Assembly (NCBI RefSeq): GCF_011947225.1
Contig: NZ_JAATVW010000027.1
Location: 1-51,648 of the forward strand
Length of the DNA: 51,648 nucleotides
Origin: Planosporangium flavigriseum
GTDB lineage: Bacteria > Actinomycetota > Actinomycetes > Mycobacteriales > Micromonosporaceae
Direction of reading: 5' to 3'
Shown one piece after another: positions 25,151 through 32,998 of this stretch; position 1 is the first letter of the stretch; each line of letters starts with the position of its first letter. The position numbers were made by a program, and so were the translations under genes. Below the pieces are notes generated by a model. It searched no databases. It had not been told where the DNA came from and saw only the letters and a list, made by a program, of their open reading frames with translations.

Positions 25151-25555
25151 ATGCGTACTCGACTCCGTCTCGCGGGCATCTCGGTAGCCATCGTCGTCGG
25201 CCTGGCCGTCGTCGGCGGGGTGGCGCTCGCCGCCGAAGACAACCCGTCCCGGGGCGGTACGCCGTCTCCGGCCGCCTCGACCGCGGACGACAAGGGTGGC
25301 CTGCGCGGCGGGAACGGCGCCGACGACCCGGCCGGCCATGACGTGAACGACGACAAGGGCGGCCGGCGGGCCGGCGGGTCGGACGATCCCGCCGGTCACG
25401 ACGCGGGCGACGACAAGGGCGGCCAGCGTGCGGGCGACGACAAGGGCGGCCGGCGGGCCGGCGGGTCGGACGATCCCGCCGGTCACGACGCGGGCGACGA
25501 CAAGGGCGGCCAGCGTGCGGGCGACGACAAGGGCGGCCAGCGCAGCGGTCGCTGA
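25151..25555 (+). CDS. Secreted DDKGG-repeat protein
   Basis: A 134-residue exported protein. The signal peptide (LAGISVAIVVGLAVVGGVALA) is cleaved near residue 27. The mature part is hydrophilic and highly charged, built of DDKGG-(R/Q)R-AG and SDDPAGHDAG blocks. Two complete 29-residue units are identical at DNA level, and a partial third unit and a diverged first unit flank them. No Cys or aromatic residues occur in the repeat, so it is probably disordered. The Asp/His-rich blocks might bind cations. It ends 3 bases from the convergent kinase gene. No family was recognised; it lies next to the copper cluster but has its own leader. Confidence 0.7.
   Translation: MRTRLRLAGISVAIVVGLAVVGGVALAAEDNPSRGGTPSPAASTADDKGGLRGGNGADDPAGHDVNDDKGGRRAGGSDDPAGHDAGDDKGGQRAGDDKGGRRAGGSDDPAGHDAGDDKGGQRAGDDKGGQRSGR
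25349..25522 (+). repeat. Perfect 87-bp tandem repeat, two copies
   Basis: 25349-25435 and 25436-25522 appear identical base for base and in frame (29 codons each); a partial third unit starts at 25523. The absence of synonymous differences points to recent duplication or ongoing slippage, so copy number may vary between strains. Confidence 0.85.
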
Positions 25556-25558
25556 TGG

Positions 25559-26848
25559 CTAGGGCGTACCGGGTGGCGGCGGACCGAACTCGACGGTGAC
25601 GGTCGCGCCGCCACCCGGCGTCTGACCGAGGGCCAGCGAACCGCCGGACGCAGCTGCCACCCGGCGCACGATGTCCAGGCCGAGACCGGTCGAGCCGCTG
25701 CCGCTGTGCCCACGCTGCAGGGCCAGCGGACCCTGTAGGCCCGGCCCGTTGTCGGCGACGACGAGCTCGGCCCCGCCGTGCTGTCCCGGCGCGAGGTAGA
25801 TCCACATCCCGCAGCCTTCGGGCGTGTGCGCGAAGACGTTGCCCAGCAGCGCGTCCAGGCAGGCCGCGAGGTCGTCCGCGCCAGCCCGTACCGGCAGGGG
25901 GTCCGGGGGAAGGTCAATCTCGACCGGCCGCTGCTCGTCGGCGGCCAGGGCCGACCAGAACGCCACCCGCTCGGCGACCACCTCCCGGGCCGAGCAGGTG
26001 GCCACGATGTCGTGGCGGACCGGCCGGCGGGCCGTCCGGATGATCGCGTCGACCGTACGCTGGACGGCGTCGAGATCGGCGGTGATGCGCTCGCGGTCGT
26101 CCGGGTCGCGCAGCGACTCCGCGTCGATCCGGAGCGCGGTCAGCGGAGTGCGCAGCCGGTGGGACAGGTCGACGACGTTCTCGCGCTCTCTCGCCAGCAG
26201 CTCGTCGATCCGCCCGGCAAGAAGGTTGAGCCCGGCGCTGACCTGGTGTACCTCGGGCGGACCACTGAGTTCGGCGCGGGCGGCGAGGTCGCCCTGTGCG
26301 ATGCGGTGGGAGACCTCGGCGACCGCGGTCAACGGCCGGGTGAGGTTGCGGGCCAGTTGGTGCGCGACCGCGACGCTGACGATCAGCAGGCCTAGCCCCA
26401 GCACACAGAGGACGAGCCAGGCGCGCCCGACGCCGCGCTGTAGTTCGGCGTCGGAGACGAAGGTACGGATCACCGCCGTGCCGTCGCTGAGCCCGGAGAC
26501 GGCCACCAGGACCTCGCGGCCACCGGTGGCCTCCGCAGTGAGGCTGCGCCCGGTCGAGGCGAGCGTCACCGCGTCCGAGCGCGGCGCGGCGGCTCCGATT
26601 ACGGTGCCGTCGGGCAGGAACACCGTCAGCCGGTGCGGGTTGGCGGCGTTGGTACGGGTGACGGCGAGTTCGAGGGTCCTGCTGTCAACCGTGGACACCA
26701 GGGGGGCGAGCGCCTGGAGTTCGACGATGGCGCTACTGACGGCGCGGTCGGCGGCGGTCGAGCGGACCAGCAGGGCGAGCGGCACCAGGAAGGCGACCAG
26801 CACCAGCGAGGTCGTCGCCGCGACCAGCAGGATGATGCGCGTCCTCAT
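25559..26848 (-). CDS. Sensor histidine kinase (partner of the 26845 regulator)
   Basis: A 429-residue kinase of the classical two-transmembrane type. The first segment is at about 5-29 and the second at about 143-163, enclosing an extracellular sensor domain of about 110 residues. HAMP follows (about 164-216), then HisKA with His230 in DLSHRLRTP. HATPase_c has the N-box LLGNVFAHT, VADNGPGL and GSTGLGLDIV. The start is the ATG at 26848, which overlaps the regulator stop as ATGA; the longer frame upstream is a shadow. Organisation and sequence style resemble the actinobacterial CseC/AfsQ2 class. The signal is unknown. Confidence 0.94.
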   Translation of the reverse strand: MRTRIILLVAATTSLVLVAFLVPLALLVRSTAADRAVSSAIVELQALAPLVSTVDSRTLELAVTRTNAANPHRLTVFLPDGTVIGAAAPRSDAVTLASTGRSLTAEATGGREVLVAVSGLSDGTAVIRTFVSDAELQRGVGRAWLVLCVLGLGLLIVSVAVAHQLARNLTRPLTAVAEVSHRIAQGDLAARAELSGPPEVHQVSAGLNLLAGRIDELLARERENVVDLSHRLRTPLTALRIDAESLRDPDDRERITADLDAVQRTVDAIIRTARRPVRHDIVATCSAREVVAERVAFWSALAADEQRPVEIDLPPDPLPVRAGADDLAACLDALLGNVFAHTPEGCGMWIYLAPGQHGGAELVVADNGPGLQGPLALQRGHSGSGSTGLGLDIVRRVAAASGGSLALGQTPGGGATVTVEFGPPPPGTP

Positions 26849-27534
26849 GCCGGCGGTACCGTCAGTTTGACCCCGACGCCGCGGAGGGTGTGCAGGTAGC
26901 GCGGCTGGGTGGCGGTCTCGCCGAGCTTGCGGCGCAGCCACGACAGGTGCACGTCGACGGTCTTGTCGGCGCCGCCGAACGGCAGGTGCCATACCTCCGC
27001 CAGCAGTTCGCGCTTGGTGACCACCGTGCCCGGCCGCGCGGCGAGGTAGCCGAGCAGGTCGAACTCGCGCGGGGTCAGCTCCAGCGGGACACCGGCGAGG
27101 GACGCCTCCCGGGCCGCCGGGTCCACCCGCAGGTCGCCCACGACCAACGTGGCGGGCGGGTCGCCTCCCTCGGGGCCGGAGCGCCGCAGGACGGCCCGGA
27201 TCCGTGCGTCGAGTTGAGCCGGTCCGAACGGCTTGACCAGGTAGTCGTCGGCGCCACGGTTCAGGATGTCGACCATGCCGCCTTCGTCGTCGCGCGCGGT
27301 GGCGACGATGACCGGCACCTTGCTCACCGACCGCAGCATCCGCAGCGCCTCCCGACCGTCCACGTCGGGCAGGCCGAGGTCGAGAACCACGAGGTCAACC
27401 GGGGCGTTAAGGACGTGCTGCAACCCTGCCATCGCTGTCGGCGCGCTGGACACGACATGGCCGAGATCCGTGAGCGCGCGGATCAACGCGCGCCGGATCT
27501 CGGCATCATCTTCGACCAGGAGTAACTGGGCCAC
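26845..27534 (-). CDS. OmpR-family response regulator
   Basis: A 229-residue regulator. The receiver has EDD near residue 8, Asp52 in VVLDLGLP and Lys101 in LVKPF. The winged-helix DNA-binding domain (about 130-229) has LTPREFDLLGYLA and KTVDVHLSWLRRKL. It precedes and overlaps its kinase and is divergent to the anchored protein gene at 27635, an arrangement like cseA next to cseBC. The 100-bp divergent gap has an AT-richer core with TAAG-TGT-CTTA and TAAC-CTCTC-GTTA inverted repeats (27583-27609) that could be its binding site. Confidence 0.95.
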   Translation of the reverse strand: MAQLLLVEDDAEIRRALIRALTDLGHVVSSAPTAMAGLQHVLNAPVDLVVLDLGLPDVDGREALRMLRSVSKVPVIVATARDDEGGMVDILNRGADDYLVKPFGPAQLDARIRAVLRRSGPEGGDPPATLVVGDLRVDPAAREASLAGVPLELTPREFDLLGYLAARPGTVVTKRELLAEVWHLPFGGADKTVDVHLSWLRRKLGETATQPRYLHTLRGVGVKLTVPPA

Positions 27535-27582
27535 GCGATCACGGTACGGTTCTTCCGGGGTGTCACGGATCGGCGGACGGCT

Positions 27583-27609
27583 TTTTGTAAGTGTCTTAAC
27601 CTCTCGTTA
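27583..27609. promoter_or_regulatory. Divergent regulatory region of the second two-component system
   Basis: In the gap 27535-27634 the run GTAAGTGTCTTAACCTCTCGTTA contains two short overlapping inverted repeats (TAAG/CTTA and TAAC/GTTA). It is the only AT-rich patch between the regulator and the divergent 27635 gene. It is a candidate promoter/operator; the match to any known site is not established. Confidence 0.3.
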
Positions 27610-27634
27610 TCGATGGCTCGTCCATGGTGGTGCG

Positions 27635-28168
27635 GTGAGTGGACTCTTTCGGCGCGTGATCGCCAGCGCGCTTGCCTGGATCGTGGGGGCGTTGGCCGCC
27701 GTGGGGGTCGGCGTGCTCGCGTTGTCGCTGATCGGTGACGGGCTCACCTCCCGTACGGTGCAGCCGTTGACCCCCGAGGTCGTCGCCCGCGAGGCGGCCT
27801 CCGCCCAGCGGTCGCCCGCGGCGGCCTCGGCCATGCCCGAATCGGGCCCGGCCACCGCGCCGGAGTCCGCACCGGCGACGACACCGCCGGCCGTGAAGGC
27901 AGTCGCCCCGGTCGGCACCGAGAAGCTGGTCTCGTCGCCCGGCGGCTCCGCCGTCGCACGATGCGCGGGCGGGCAGGTCTACCTCGTCTCGTGGAGTCCG
28001 GCCCAAGGGTTCCGCGTCGACCATGTGGCGCGCGGACCGGGATCCCAGGCCAGCGTCAAGTTCGAGTCCGACGACGACGTGAAGGTGTTTCTGACGGTCC
28101 GGTGCGTGGGTGGCGAGCCGCAGACGGACATCAGCCAGCGGAGCGACGACCGGGGCGGCAAGGGATGA
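27635..28168 (+). CDS. Membrane-anchored secreted protein divergent to the two-component system
   Basis: A 177-residue protein started at the GTG at 27635. One transmembrane segment (about residues 9-33, AWIVGALAAVGVGVLALSLIG) is followed by an Ala/Pro/Ser/Glu-rich linker (about 60-100). A small C-terminal beta domain with a Cys pair (Cys in ARCAGGQVYLVSW and in TVRCVGGEP) could form a disulfide. It is not a lipoprotein (no lipobox). Position next to an OmpR-type system suggests an accessory or target of that system, like CseA, but it is not recognisably homologous. Function unknown. Confidence 0.8.
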   Translation: MSGLFRRVIASALAWIVGALAAVGVGVLALSLIGDGLTSRTVQPLTPEVVAREAASAQRSPAAASAMPESGPATAPESAPATTPPAVKAVAPVGTEKLVSSPGGSAVARCAGGQVYLVSWSPAQGFRVDHVARGPGSQASVKFESDDDVKVFLTVRCVGGEPQTDISQRSDDRGGKG

Positions 28169-28199
28169 GCCGCGCGGACTCGAACTGGGCCCGCGCGGC
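28169..28199. terminator. Bidirectional hairpin between convergent genes
   Basis: GCCGCGCGG (28169-28177) pairs with CCGCGCGGC (28191-28199) around a 13-nt loop. It fills the gap between the stop of the plus-strand gene (28168) and the stop of the minus-strand pirin gene (28205), so it can serve both. Confidence 0.7.
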
Positions 28200-28204
28200 C
28201 GCGG

Positions 28205-29185
28205 TCAGCTGGTCTCGCCGTGTACGCCCGCGTGGGCGGCGGGGATGGTGCCCAGGCGGCCCTTCTGGTAGTCCTCGAAGGCCTGGACCAGCTCGGCCTT
28301 GGTGTTCATGACGAACGGGCCGTACATGACGACCGGCTCGCGGATCGGCAGGCCGCCCAGGAACAGCACATCCAGGGCGGGGCTGCGGCTGTCCTGGCTC
28401 GCGCCGGCGGCCACGGTCACCGTGTCGCCGTCGCCGAAGACGGCGAGCTGGCCGGCCTCGATGGGGCGCCCTTTCGCGCCGACCGTGCCGCGCCCACCGA
28501 GCACGTACGCGAGGGCGTTGAAGTCGGTGCGCCAGGGCAGGGTCACCGAGGCGCCCGCGTTCACGGTCGCGTGCACCAGCGTGATCGGGGTGTGCGTGGA
28601 GCCGGGGCCGGCGTGCCCGGCGACCTCGCCGGCGATGACCCGCAGCAGCGCGCCGCCGTCCGCCGATGAGAGCAGCGCGACGCTGGAGGCACGGATGTCC
28701 TGGTAGCGCGGGGGCGCGAACTTGAGCGCCTTCGGCAGGTTGACCCACAGCTGGAAGCCGTGGAACAGGCCGCCGCTCATCACCAGGTGCTCGGGCGGCG
28801 TCTCGATGTGGAGCAGGCCGCTGCCCGCTGTCATCCACTGCGTGTCCCCGTTGGTGATCAGGCCACCGCCACCGTTCGAGTCCTGGTGGGCCATCTCGCC
28901 GTCGATCATGTACGTGACGGTCTCGAATCCCCGGTGGGGGTGCCACGGGGTCCCCTTCGGCTCTCCGGGCTGATATTCAACCTCGCCCATCTGGTCCATG
29001 TGGATGAAGGGGTCGAGCGCTCGGAGGTCGACCCCGGCGAACGCGCGCCGCACCGGGAAGCCCTCACCTTCGAAGCCGCGCGGTGCGGTGGTCACGGAGA
29101 CGACGGGGCGTGGGCGCGCCGTGGCCGGGTCGGCCGCCGGCACGCGGGGCAGTACCAGGATGTCTTCGACGGTGACGGCAGGCAT
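28205..29185 (-). CDS. Pirin family protein
   Basis: A 326-residue bicupin. The metal ligands of the pirin N-terminal cupin are visible: His82 and His84 in WHPHRGFET, His126 and Glu128 in LLHIETP. The C-terminal cupin (PIREPVVMYGPFVMNT) is also typical. Bacterial pirins have been linked to quercetin dioxygenase activity, redox-dependent regulation and stress responses; the role here cannot be read. The start is the ATG at 29185 with AGGAGGG upstream; the frame extends 82 codons further without support. A well-formed promoter containing a palindrome lies 50-80 bp upstream. Confidence 0.94.
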   Translation of the reverse strand: MPAVTVEDILVLPRVPAADPATARPRPVVSVTTAPRGFEGEGFPVRRAFAGVDLRALDPFIHMDQMGEVEYQPGEPKGTPWHPHRGFETVTYMIDGEMAHQDSNGGGGLITNGDTQWMTAGSGLLHIETPPEHLVMSGGLFHGFQLWVNLPKALKFAPPRYQDIRASSVALLSSADGGALLRVIAGEVAGHAGPGSTHTPITLVHATVNAGASVTLPWRTDFNALAYVLGGRGTVGAKGRPIEAGQLAVFGDGDTVTVAAGASQDSRSPALDVLFLGGLPIREPVVMYGPFVMNTKAELVQAFEDYQKGRLGTIPAAHAGVHGETS

Positions 29186-29236
29186 GGGAGCCCTCCTGAC
29201 GGTTGACGGCACCGGTCGTCCCGGCTGCCGGGCCCC

Positions 29237-29265
29237 ACTATACTTGCTTAAGCAACATTCCGCAA
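29237..29265 (-). promoter_or_regulatory. Pirin promoter with palindromic operator in its spacer
   Basis: On the minus strand, TTGCGG (complement of 29260-29265), 17 bases and TATAGT (complement of 29237-29242) form a sigma-70-like promoter. The perfect 12-bp palindrome TTGCTTAAGCAA (29244-29255) lies between -35 and -10, ideal for repression. Its form fits MarR-family operators; no MarR gene is in the window. Confidence 0.65.
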
Positions 29266-29348
29266 AGCAACAAATGTGGTCCTGGTCCGGCCGCGCGATC
29301 GAGCGCCGTGGGTTGCCGGCGTACGCGGTGCGAGGTGGACTGGAGCAC

Positions 29349-30254
29349 GTGGGCGAGATCCGGATCGGCACCGCGTCGTGGACCGACAAGACGCTGCTGG
29401 CCTCGGGGTGGTACCCGAGCACGGCGAACACCGCCGAGAAGCGGCTGGCGCACTACGCGCGCCAGTTTCCGATCGTGGAGGTGGACGCCACGTACTATGC
29501 GCCGCCGGCCGAGCAGACCGCCCGGCTGTGGGCGCAGCGCACGCCGGCGGAGTTCACCTTCAACGTCAAGGCGTTCAGCCTGCTGACCGGCCACCCGTCC
29601 AAGCCGACCGCGCTGCCGGTGGACCTGCGTCCGGAGACCGAGAAGAAGAACATCTACCCGAAAGACCTGGCACCTCAGGTGTACGAGGACCTGTGGAGCC
29701 GCTTCCTGTCGGCGCTTGACCCGCTCGCCGACGCGGGCAAGCTCGGCGTCATCCTGTTTCAGTTCCCGCCGTGGTTCACCATCAGCAGGTCCAACAAGCA
29801 GTACATCCTCGAGGTGGCCGAGCGCTGCAAGCCGATGCGGGTGGCGGTGGAGTTCCGGCACGCCTCGTGGTTCGCCGGCGACAACGCCGCGGAGACACTC
29901 GGTTTCCTGCGCGAGCACGACCTGCCGTTCGTCGCCGTCGACATGCCGCAGGGGTACCGGTCGTCGGTGCCTCCGGTGCTGGCGGCGACCTCCGACCTCG
30001 CCGTCGTGCGCTTCCACGGCCACAGCGACGGGTGGGAAAGCCACGACATCCAGGAGAAGTTCGGGTACTTCTACTCCGACGCCGAACTGGGCGACTGGGC
30101 GCCCCGCCTGCGCAGCCTGGCGGCCGCGGTCGACCAGACGCACGTGCTGTTCAACAACTGTGCCGGTGCCAACGCCCAACTCAACGCCGCCGAGATGGCG
30201 CGATTGCTGGGAGCCGGCAGGGGCGAGGTGGCCGCGGTCGGCGGTGCCGAATGA
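29349..30254 (+). CDS. DUF72 family protein
   Basis: A 301-residue TIM-barrel-like protein of the DUF72/YecE family. Signatures are IRIGTASWTD at the start, FNVKAFSLLTGH, LGVILFQFPPWF, VAVEFRHASWF, and the closing VLFNNCAGANAQLNA with Asn and Glu in the family's conserved pocket. The GTG at 29349 fits the family's usual N-terminus; an ATG at 29275 would add 25 residues. The biochemical role of DUF72 is unsettled. It is divergent from pirin, and the palindrome at 29244 could also control it. Confidence 0.92.
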   Translation: MGEIRIGTASWTDKTLLASGWYPSTANTAEKRLAHYARQFPIVEVDATYYAPPAEQTARLWAQRTPAEFTFNVKAFSLLTGHPSKPTALPVDLRPETEKKNIYPKDLAPQVYEDLWSRFLSALDPLADAGKLGVILFQFPPWFTISRSNKQYILEVAERCKPMRVAVEFRHASWFAGDNAAETLGFLREHDLPFVAVDMPQGYRSSVPPVLAATSDLAVVRFHGHSDGWESHDIQEKFGYFYSDAELGDWAPRLRSLAAAVDQTHVLFNNCAGANAQLNAAEMARLLGAGRGEVAAVGGAE

Positions 30255-30292
30255 CGAGAGGGGTGGACCGGTCCGCCGGCCCACCCCTCTCG
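30255..30292. terminator. Bidirectional hairpin between DUF72 and subtilase genes
   Basis: CGAGAGGGGTGG (30255-30266) pairs perfectly with CCACCCCTCTCG (30281-30292) around a 14-nt loop. It fills the gap between the DUF72 stop and the convergent subtilase stop at 30301. Confidence 0.85.
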
Positions 30293-30300
30293 GTGCGACG

Positions 30301-32010
30301 TCAGTCTTCGACGTGCCCGGCGGTCACCGCGGCGTACGCGTCGACGATGCCGTGCCCGTAGAAGCCGTTGAACTCCTCGTCACCGGAGCAGTACGCGTCG
30401 AACTCGGTCGAGCGCCCCTCCGGCAGGTAGCTGCGCAGTCGCGGCTCCGGGCAGGCGCGCTCGGCCGCCGTGTTGATGAGGACGGACTCCACCGCGGACG
30501 GCGACATCGTGATGGTCCTGCCATCCCGGGACGGCTTGCCGAACCTGCTCACGATGAGCGCCGCCACGCCGGCGGCGTGCGGTGAGGCCATTGACGTGCC
30601 CTGCAGGTAGCTGTAGTACCCGCACCGCCCGTTCTTGGTGCACTCCTTGAACACGCTCCCGGCGGCGGCCGGCACGACGTTGCCATCCGCGTCGACGCTG
30701 CCCTCCTCCTGCAGCACCTTCTTCGGGTACGTGGAGAGGATCATGTTGCCGTCGGTGCGGAACGTGGCGGTGCCGACGCCGTCGCGGAACCAGCCGCCCG
30801 GTGCCGACACCGAGATCTGCTCGGTGCCGTAGTTGGAGTAGTCGGCCTTGGTGCCCGACGGTCCGAGCGCGGACACCCCGATCACGTACGGCCCCTCGAC
30901 GGGCAGGTCGAGGCAGCTGCCGTTGTCGATCGGACGGGAGTACTCCGCGCCCTGCGGGTAGTCCGGGCTGCTGGTGTCGGTACGCGGGCTGCCGAGGTCC
31001 TCGTGGTTGTTGCCCAGGGCCCCGACCAGGGTGACGCCGCGGTTGTGGGCGTAGGTCAGCGCCCGGGTCATCGCCCTGATGATGGTGCGCTGCTCGGCCT
31101 GCGCGCCGGGGGAGTCCGCCGGGTTGGCGGTGCAGTTGTACAGCCACGGGTCGACGTAGAACGACATGTTGACCACGTCGATCCCGGCGTCACCGGCGTA
31201 GGTCAGGGCGTTGACCACCGGCTCCAGGAAGAAGTAACCGGAGTCCTGGCCGCCCTTGAGCTCCACCAGGGAGACGTTCGGCGCGACGCCGGAGAGACCG
31301 AAGCCGTTGGCGGCGGCGCCGACGGTCCCGGCGACGTGCGTGCCGTGCCCGCCGTCGTCGGTGCCCACCGGGTCCAGGCACTTCTCGACCTCGCACGGGC
31401 CGTCCACCTCGGGGATGTCCTTGGCGAAGTTCCGGGAGAGCTTCCAGTTGAAGTTGTCGGCGATGTCGGGGTTGCTGGCGTCCACCCCGGTGTCCAGGAT
31501 GCCGACCGTGACCCGCTTGTCGCCAGCGGTCACCTTGCGGGCCTGGTCGGACTTGACCATCCGCAGCCCCCACAGCTTGTCGTCGAGGGGGTCCATGCCG
31601 GAGGTCCGAGCCTGCGTGGCGGCCGTGGAGGCCGCGCCGGCGCCGCGCCCCTCCTTCTCCGCGTCCGGCGTCCGCGTCTTCGGCTTCTGCGCCGGCGCCT
31701 GGCCGATCGAGGTGACGTGCGCGGCGCCGAACAGCTTCGACGACGAGGACACGCGATCGACGAAGCCGCTGTCCGGGCCGACGGCGCGGAACATGCCCAC
31801 GGCGTCGTTGCGCTCCACGACCCGACCGCCGGCCTGCTCGATGGCCGCAATCGCGTCAGCGGCGCTCACGTTGTCTGCGGCGAGCACCGTGTACTCGGTT
31901 GCCCCGCCGTTCTGGGCCGCGGCGGGGGAGGCGCCGGCGCCGACGCCGACGGCGGCCGCGACGAGCGTCGCGGCGGCTAATGCGCGGTTGACGCGTTGAC
32001 GTGTTCGCAC
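30301..32010 (-). CDS. Secreted subtilisin-like serine protease (S8)
   Basis: A 569-residue exported protease. The start is GTG at 32010 with GGAG 6 bases upstream. The signal peptide runs to about residue 32, followed by an inhibitor-like propeptide (TVLAADNVSAADAIAAIEQAGG, about 40-105). The catalytic triad is Asp173 (ILDTGVD), His222 (GHGTHVAG) and Ser473 (GTSMASPHAAG), with oxyanion Asn334 in ALGNN. Acidic patches and several Cys (Cys206/211, 366, 457/463) suggest disulfides in the insertions. No cell-wall anchor is seen. It is probably an extracellular degradative enzyme. The upstream region contains ATGACATCGA, also found at the copper promoter, but only as a single copy. Confidence 0.95.
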   Translation of the reverse strand: MRTRQRVNRALAAATLVAAAVGVGAGASPAAAQNGGATEYTVLAADNVSAADAIAAIEQAGGRVVERNDAVGMFRAVGPDSGFVDRVSSSSKLFGAAHVTSIGQAPAQKPKTRTPDAEKEGRGAGAASTAATQARTSGMDPLDDKLWGLRMVKSDQARKVTAGDKRVTVGILDTGVDASNPDIADNFNWKLSRNFAKDIPEVDGPCEVEKCLDPVGTDDGGHGTHVAGTVGAAANGFGLSGVAPNVSLVELKGGQDSGYFFLEPVVNALTYAGDAGIDVVNMSFYVDPWLYNCTANPADSPGAQAEQRTIIRAMTRALTYAHNRGVTLVGALGNNHEDLGSPRTDTSSPDYPQGAEYSRPIDNGSCLDLPVEGPYVIGVSALGPSGTKADYSNYGTEQISVSAPGGWFRDGVGTATFRTDGNMILSTYPKKVLQEEGSVDADGNVVPAAAGSVFKECTKNGRCGYYSYLQGTSMASPHAAGVAALIVSRFGKPSRDGRTITMSPSAVESVLINTAAERACPEPRLRSYLPEGRSTEFDAYCSGDEEFNGFYGHGIVDAYAAVTAGHVED

Positions 32011-32201
32011 CTGTTACTCCATCTCACTCGGGGGTTCCGATATGACATCGAACTTCGCCCAAGCGCGCCAGATGTAAGAGGCGAGGGCAGCCCTCGCTGT
32101 CACCCTTTCGAGTGCCGGGCAGCGGGCGGCGGCGGAGGTCGCGCGCAGTAGGGGATCGCTATGGAGGTTTGAGGCCGTCGGTTCGGCGGAAGTTGCGACC
32201 C

Positions 32202-32945
32202 GTGAACAGGAATCAGCTGCGGGCCGTCCTCCATGGAGCTCGCTTGGGCCTGCCGTACCTCACCGGCCGGGCCTACAACGAGGCGCGGGACGCGGTCGAG
32301 AACCTGTTCGCCGTGCTAGAACGGCGCGCGCCGCAGATCCGCGACGCCGCCGCGAACTACGTCTCGCTCATGGAGCTGCGCAGCGAGGTGCGCGTGGCGA
32401 TGGAGAGCCGCGGCATGGGCGCGCCGATCCCGGTACGGGCGGTGCTCGCGGAACGGGCGGTCATCTCCGCCTTCCGCGCCGTGGCCCGGGACAGCTGGGA
32501 CGACGCCGCCGAGTCGGAGAACTGCCTGCGCCGGCTCGCGCCGGACCTCATGTTCGACCTCAGCATCGACATCGGACAGCCGGCGCCGGTGAGCTTCACC
32601 GGCCGGTGGCTGCTCGAACCGCGCCCGGCGGCCGCCCGGCGGGAGGGGCAGCCCGACTCGTACTGCGGTGTGGCGCAGACCCGTGGCGGGCGGATCATCG
32701 TCTACCTCGCCGACCTCGACAGCCGGCTGCCGGGGCGGCTCGACGAGTACGACGACCTGGCGGCCGCGGCGAGGGCGCTACCAGCGCACCTCACCAGGCA
32801 GCTCACCGCCTCCGTGGTGTGCGAGTTCAATCGGCAGATGTGGCTTCGTCAGCACGGTGAACGCCGGGAGCTGATGCGGCAGGAGCGGATCCGCATCAGC
32901 CGGGAACGGCCGGAGCGTGACCACGCCCTGAGCGGGCCGGCCTAG
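32202..32945 (+). CDS. Conserved-looking hypothetical protein
   Basis: A 247-residue cytoplasmic protein started at the GTG at 32202 (purine-rich GGCGGAAG upstream); an ATG at 32112 would add 30 Arg-rich residues. The first half is helical (RDAVENLFAVLERRAPQIRDAAANYVSLMELRSEVRVAME). The middle has a beta segment (FDLSIDIGQPAPVSFTGRW), and the C-terminus is again helical and very basic (LMRQERIRISRERPERD). No signal, membrane segment or known motif was seen, and no family was recognised. It precedes an epimerase gene on the same strand by 53 bases. Confidence 0.65.
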   Translation: MNRNQLRAVLHGARLGLPYLTGRAYNEARDAVENLFAVLERRAPQIRDAAANYVSLMELRSEVRVAMESRGMGAPIPVRAVLAERAVISAFRAVARDSWDDAAESENCLRRLAPDLMFDLSIDIGQPAPVSFTGRWLLEPRPAAARREGQPDSYCGVAQTRGGRIIVYLADLDSRLPGRLDEYDDLAAAARALPAHLTRQLTASVVCEFNRQMWLRQHGERRELMRQERIRISRERPERDHALSGPA

Positions 32946-32998
32946 CGACGGTTGGACCGGCGGCGGTTGGCGCGCTGCCGCCCGGGTAACCCGGCGGC

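Noticed and set aside
25349-25545. CRISPR array or non-coding satellite at the 87-bp repeat
   Set aside because: Copies are directly adjacent without spacers, are multiples of three and translate to a regular peptide behind a signal sequence.
32042-32051. Copy of ATGACATCGA before the subtilase as a copper-regulon site
   Set aside because: A single ten-base match to part of the 11165 region without the repeat or the GTCAT arm; too weak to include it in the regulon.
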